Origin: an uncultured Eubacteriales bacterium
GTDB taxonomy: Bacteria; Bacillota; Clostridia; Christensenellales; Aristaeellaceae
Length of the DNA: 8,053 nucleotides
Assembly: GCA_902796115.1 (NCBI GenBank)
Contig: CADBNX010000174.1
Span: forward strand, 1 to 8,053
Direction of reading: 5' to 3'
Shown: piece after piece, positions 4,519-8,053 of the stretch
Layout of the letters: each line of letters begins with the position of its first letter
Position numbering within the stretch: position 1 is the stretch's first letter
Notes under the pieces: generated by a model
Seen by the model: only the letters and a program-made list of their open reading frames with translations
The model's database searches: none
What the model was told of the DNA's origin: nothing
Program-made: the position numbers and the translations under genes

Positions 4519-7500
4519 TCAGGGCACCGCGTGCACCGTAACGTTTTTCATGTTCTTCGCAAACCAGGTTTCCGCGCGGCTTCCCTCGGGCGTGTACAGA
4601 TCGCTCAGCGCGCCGCATCCGGTAAAGGACGTCGACTGGACCGTGGTGAACGGCGACAGAACGGTCACTTTCTTCAGCGCCGCGCAGCGCTGGAAGGCAT
4701 TTTGTCCGATTCCTTCCGCGGAAGCGGGGATCTCGATTTCCTCCAGCGCGGCGCATCCGCTGAACAGGCCGGAGGCGATAGCCGAAAGATTACAGCTCAG
4801 TTTCACATGATACAGCCCGCCGCACTCCGCGAAGGCGCCGCTTCCGGCGGACCGCACGGAATCGGGCATCACAAGCGTGCTCAGCTCCCCGCAGCCGGAA
4901 AACGCGCTCGCCCCCAGGGAAAGAAGCGATTCGGGCAGCCCGGCACGCTCCAGCGCGGCACATCCGGAGAACGCTCCGTTCCCGACTGTCAGGACGGCCG
5001 CGGGCAGCTCGATCCTGCCAAGCTGCCTGCAGCCGGAAAACGCCCTGTTCCCGACAGACCGTACCGAGGCGGGGATGAAGATGCTCTTCAGACGGGTATT
5101 GTCCAGGAACGCGCCGTCCGCGATATGCCGGATCCCGTCGGGCAGGACAATGCTTTCAAGGCTCTTGCAGCCCTCGCAGGCAGAAGCGGGCAGCATGGGC
5201 GTCACGATCGCGTTCAGGCTTTCGCAGCCGTTGAACGCGCCGCTGCCGACGGTCACCGACGCGGGCAGTTCCGCGCGGATGAGGCTTTTGCAGTCCCGGA
5301 ACGCTGATTCTCCGACGCTTCGCACCGAAGACGGCACGCGGATCTCCGTAAGGCCGGAGGCGTAGAACGAGCCGTTCCCGATCACGGTGAGTCCCTCCGG
5401 AAGAGCGATCTGCCGCAGGGCTTCACACTCGATGAACGCGCCCGAAAGCACCCGAAGCGACGAGGGCAGCACCGCTTCCGTCAGGGCTCCGCAGCGGGTA
5501 AACGCGCTTTCGATGCAAACGGTGCCCTCCCCGAACGCGCAGCGGCGCAGGCTGTCACACTCATGGAAAGTGCCGCTTCCGATCACCGCGATCCCGTCCT
5601 CTGTTGTGACGCTCTCCACGGTCCTGTTCCCGTAAAAAGTGCCGTACAGCGCGCCGATCGGATGTCCGTTTACTTCAGACGGCACGGTGACGGACGTTTC
5701 TCCGCCGGTATAACCGACAAGCTCCCACCGGTGCTGCTCGCAGTTGTAGGCGTAGCGGAAGCCCGACGGATCCTCCCACACGGCGCAGAGCAGCATGGAA
5801 AACTCGCCCGCGAACACGGAAAAGTAACTTTTGTTCACAAACGACGGGTCATGCCCTCCGGAATGAACCATCCAGCCGATGAACTGCGCTCCGCCGTCCG
5901 GTCCCGGGTCCCCGGGTCCGACACCGCCCGTGTTCTCTCCGTCAGCCAGCCGGATCTGCGGATGTTCCCCGGCCCGCACCTGCGCGACGGCATCGGTGTA
6001 CGGCTCCCGGTCCGGCGCGACGGAAAACACCAGGCGGCATCCCGCGGCCGTGCTCTCAAGCGTGATTTCCTCTCCCGGCTCCGCGTGCACGTCGAACCGG
6101 TCGATCGGCGATGTGGCATACACCGCGGAAGAGGATATTTTCCTGTTCTCTTCGCAGGAAAGCAGATAATCGCCGGGACGTATCGTGATCAGGAAACCGC
6201 CGTCCTCGGCCGTGATCCTGGTCATATCGAGCGCGTCCTCCCGCACCCGGTTCATCACCGGGTCGTACAGGTAAAACCACAGGTCCGCAAGCTTGCTTGT
6301 CTTATTCCTGTAATGGATATACGCGGCCTTCTGCAGCCGCCATACGGTTTCAAGCGTCTGATTGGCCGTCAGGGTTACCTCCTCCTCTTCCGGATACCAG
6401 CTGCCGCCGCCCGTCACCGTCAGGGTGTAGTTTCCGGCGGGAAGGTAAAGGCTGCATCTGCCCTCCCGATCCGTCGTCGAAGCGCCGCATACCTTCCCAT
6501 CGGCAATGCAGCGCACGAAGGCGTTGGCAATCGGCGTATCCTCCGCGTCCGAGGTCACCGTGCAGCTCAGCACACTGAGGGGCAGCAGCTCCAGATCCTG
6601 CACGATCACGTCCCCCATGTCAAGCTGCAGGGTTTTTTCGAATTTTTCGAACCGCCTGTCGTCATTGACCGCGAATATGTACTTACCCTGCGGCACGGTC
6701 ACGGTGAAATTTCCTTCCGCGTCCGTAAGGGCATACGCTTTCTTCCCGGTTTCCGGACACCGCGCGTACACTTTGACGTCCTTCACGGGCGTGCCGTCGG
6801 CACAGTTGACCGCTTTCCCTTTCACCGTCGCGGACGCTTCCTGCAGAACGACGGTCTTTCCCTGCGCCGTGACGGCAAACTCCGTCGTATACCGGAAGCC
6901 GCCCATCACGGCGGAAAGGGTGTAATTTCCCGGGTAGAGCCAGGTTTCCATCACGCTTTTGCCGGACGGAAGCTTTTTGCCGTCCCGGGCGATGTCGAGC
7001 GGCACGTCAAAGATCATCGTACCGTCCGCCGCCAGGGTCTGCAGATGGGATTTGTATTTGTAATTCGCGCATTTTCCGAAACCGAAATGCAGCCTGCCCT
7101 CGTACAGGCTGTTTTCCTCATTGATCAGGGACAGGTGGCAGTCGAACAGTTTGAAGCTCAGACCATCATCCTCCCCGGGGAACAGGTCCATTTCGAGCAG
7201 CGTGCCGGACAGGCGCTTTGTGATCCTGTAGGTCAGGGAAAGTTTCGCCGTGATATAGACACTGCCCTCTCCCGCGAGGCACAGGCTGCAGCCGTGCAGT
7301 CTGCTGTCGTCGGTCGTATACAGGGGCTTTTCCGCCTCCGCGGTCAGTTTGAACCCGATCTCGGCACTCAAGGACGCCTTCATCATTTCATGGAGGATCT
7401 CAGCGTACAGTTCCACCTTCACGCCGGCTTTGAAGGTGATCTTCGCGGCGGCGCAGGTTTCCGCTTTCGGTTCCAGCGTGTGCATTTTGATCGGCTGTTT

Positions 7501-8053
7501 TCCGTCGATCGGGTTGTAGGAAGAGCCTGATATGACTTTGATGTCAAAGGCCGCGCTGATTTCCGCCTCAAGATCCAGGCTGAGCGGCACGGAAACCTTC
7601 AGGCTCACATCCCCGATGCCCTTGAAGCCCGCAACCGGCGCGTCAAACAGCGTGATCTCAAGCCCCTCGCCCTGGGCAAACTGACTGTTCGACGCGTCCA
7701 GGTATTTCAGATAATCGGTCGAAAGGATCTTGCCCGTGGCGACGACCTTCACCGTGATGTCCGATTCGAAGGTGGTTTCCGTCTCGTAGTAATCCTCGCC
7801 CAGCAGGTTTTTGTCATACAGCAGCCGGATATGCACCGAGCCTTTTCCGGTCAGCGTCACGCTCAGCGGACCGAATTTCAGGGGTCCCACGCTGTAGCGC
7901 ACGATCTCGCCGCTCCGGTCCTCGTCCGCTTTTTCGGCGCTGGCCGTGATTTCATACGACGGGTCACCCACGGATACCGTCTCATCCACGCGGTACACAT
8001 CGTAGATCCCGGATACCGTCACATCCCCGTCCCGGGTCACCCGCACCGTGCCG
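4519..8053 (-). CDS. Large BspA-type leucine-rich-repeat protein with carboxypeptidase-regulatory-like domains (N-terminus cut by window edge)
   Basis: At least 1177 codons are open to the right edge. No start or signal peptide is visible, so the gene begins outside. Residues below count from the GTG codon at 8046. 1-345: many amphipathic strands (for example VSLKVSVPLSLDLEAEIS, 146-163), no recognised family, several Cys including HGCSLC (251-256). 365-400: a beta-sandwich-like stretch. 404-490 and 491-568: two carboxypeptidase-regulatory-like/CnaB-like units with the telltale TDAEGNFTVTVPQGKY and TDREGRCSLYLPAGNY. 575-665: a more degenerate third unit (EDGGFLITIRPGDYLLS). 703-719: a Gly/Pro linker. 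720-758: an FIGW...AVW stretch recalling an InlB-type repeat. 786-1150: 16 LRR_5 repeats. The C-terminus YTPEGSRAETWFAKN is the usual BspA ending. There is no LPxTG or membrane anchor at the C-terminus, so any anchor would lie upstream. Such proteins are usually secreted or surface-exposed adhesion or binding proteins. The exact ligand is unknown. Confidence 0.85.
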   Translation of the reverse strand, partial: GTVRVTRDGDVTVSGIYDVYRVDETVSVGDPSYEITASAEKADEDRSGEIVRYSVGPLKFGPLSVTLTGKGSVHIRLLYDKNLLGEDYYETETTFESDITVKVVATGKILSTDYLKYLDASNSQFAQGEGLEITLFDAPVAGFKGIGDVSLKVSVPLSLDLEAEISAAFDIKVISGSSYNPIDGKQPIKMHTLEPKAETCAAAKITFKAGVKVELYAEILHEMMKASLSAEIGFKLTAEAEKPLYTTDDSRLHGCSLCLAGEGSVYITAKLSLTYRITKRLSGTLLEMDLFPGEDDGLSFKLFDCHLSLINEENSLYEGRLHFGFGKCANYKYKSHLQTLAADGTMIFDVPLDIARDGKKLPSGKSVMETWLYPGNYTLSAVMGGFRYTTEFAVTAQGKTVVLQEASATVKGKAVNCADGTPVKDVKVYARCPETGKKAYALTDAEGNFTVTVPQGKYIFAVNDDRRFEKFEKTLQLDMGDVIVQDLELLPLSVLSCTVTSDAEDTPIANAFVRCIADGKVCGASTTDREGRCSLYLPAGNYTLTVTGGGSWYPEEEEVTLTANQTLETVWRLQKAAYIHYRNKTSKLADLWFYLYDPVMNRVREDALDMTRITAEDGGFLITIRPGDYLLSCEENRKISSSAVYATSPIDRFDVHAEPGEEITLESTAAGCRLVFSVAPDREPYTDAVAQVRAGEHPQIRLADGENTGGVGPGDPGPDGGAQFIGWMVHSGGHDPSFVNKSYFSVFAGEFSMLLCAVWEDPSGFRYAYNCEQHRWELVGYTGGETSVTVPSEVNGHPIGALYGTFYGNRTVESVTTEDGIAVIGSGTFHECDSLRRCAFGEGTVCIESAFTRCGALTEAVLPSSLRVLSGAFIECEALRQIALPEGLTVIGNGSFYASGLTEIRVPSSVRSVGESAFRDCKSLIRAELPASVTVGSGAFNGCESLNAIVTPMLPASACEGCKSLESIVLPDGIRHIADGAFLDNTRLKSIFIPASVRSVGNRAFSGCRQLGRIELPAAVLTVGNGAFSGCAALERAGLPESLLSLGASAFSGCGELSTLVMPDSVRSAGSGAFAECGGLYHVKLSCNLSAIASGLFSGCAALEEIEIPASAEGIGQNAFQRCAALKKVTVLSPFTTVQSTSFTGCGALSDLYTPEGSRAETWFAKNMKNVTVHAVP
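4597..5691 (-). repeat. BspA/LRR_5 tandem repeats (16 units of about 22-23 codons)
   Basis: The encoded unit follows the pattern [G/S]-x-[AST]-F-x-x-C-x-x-L-x-x-[hydrophobic]-x-x-P-x-x-[hydrophobic]-x-x-[hydrophobic]-G. Sixteen units can be counted between the VTVPSEVNG entry motif and the C-terminal cap. Most are 22 or 23 residues, and the seventh is only 19. At DNA level the units share pieces such as CCGGAAAACGC (plus strand, near 4897 and 5034) but are otherwise diverged, so the array looks old rather than freshly amplified. Confidence 0.85.

Noticed and set aside
4499..4756. N-terminal extension of the methyltransferase by 86 codons
   Set aside because: The extension overlaps the end of the surface-protein gene in another frame and has low-complexity Arg/Gly composition. 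The ATG at 4498 has a strong ribosome site, and family alignment starts there.
4597..5691. CRISPR-like or satellite array
   Set aside because: The periodicity of about 66-69 nt is in frame and encodes LRR_5 units of varied sequence. There are no identical repeats with unique spacers.
5563..7530. Long plus-strand open frame (655 codons) opposite the surface-protein gene
   Set aside because: It is Arg/His/Gly/Pro-rich with no domain, and it is fully antisense to a gene with clear repeats. High GC at third positions keeps this antisense frame open.

Overview
The window reads as GC-rich (roughly 60% by eye) chromosomal DNA of a Gram-positive anaerobe, most likely a gut or rumen member of Clostridia (Bacillota). 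The reasons are a ribulokinase of the Bacillus/Clostridium type, an ABC-F ribosome-protection protein with the linker signature common in Clostridia, a BspA-type leucine-rich-repeat surface protein, strong purine-rich ribosome binding sites and near-consensus sigma-A promoters. The taxonomic placement is inference. Four genes cover almost everything, and two of them run off the window edges.

Layout. (1) 1-1519, minus strand: L-ribulokinase (araB-like), complete at its N-terminus and cut at its C-terminus by the left edge. It probably starts at CTG. (2) 1520-2045: a 526-bp divergent control region. It holds the araB promoter (minus) with a perfect inverted repeat filling its spacer, two more inverted repeats upstream, a 21-bp perfect hairpin between the divergent promoters, and a consensus promoter (plus) feeding a leader RNA of about 190 nt. 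(3) 2046-3704, plus strand: ABC-F protein of the antibiotic-resistance type. (4) 3710-4498, minus strand: class I SAM-dependent methyltransferase, convergent with the ABC-F gene and only 5 nt from it. (5) 4519-8053, minus strand: a very large extracellular-type protein, cut at its N-terminus by the right edge. It has an unrecognised beta-rich part, then carboxypeptidase-regulatory-like domains, then 16 BspA-type repeats. It lies 20 nt upstream of the methyltransferase gene and is probably co-transcribed with it.

The most interesting part is the ABC-F leader. It contains a micro-ORF ending in Met-Lys-Ile-Arg-Gly. This fits the '+X+' macrolide-arrest motif of ErmD- and Msr-type leader peptides. 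Next come an intrinsic-terminator-like hairpin (A-tract, GC stem, U5), a second possible short ORF, and three mutually exclusive pairing segments, the last of which abuts the ABC-F Shine-Dalgarno sequence. I infer drug-sensing attenuation of the ABC-F gene. The sequence shows the parts but not the behaviour.

The ribulokinase and the ABC-F gene share a control region but have no evident functional link. The surface protein and methyltransferase form a probable operon whose shared purpose I cannot name.
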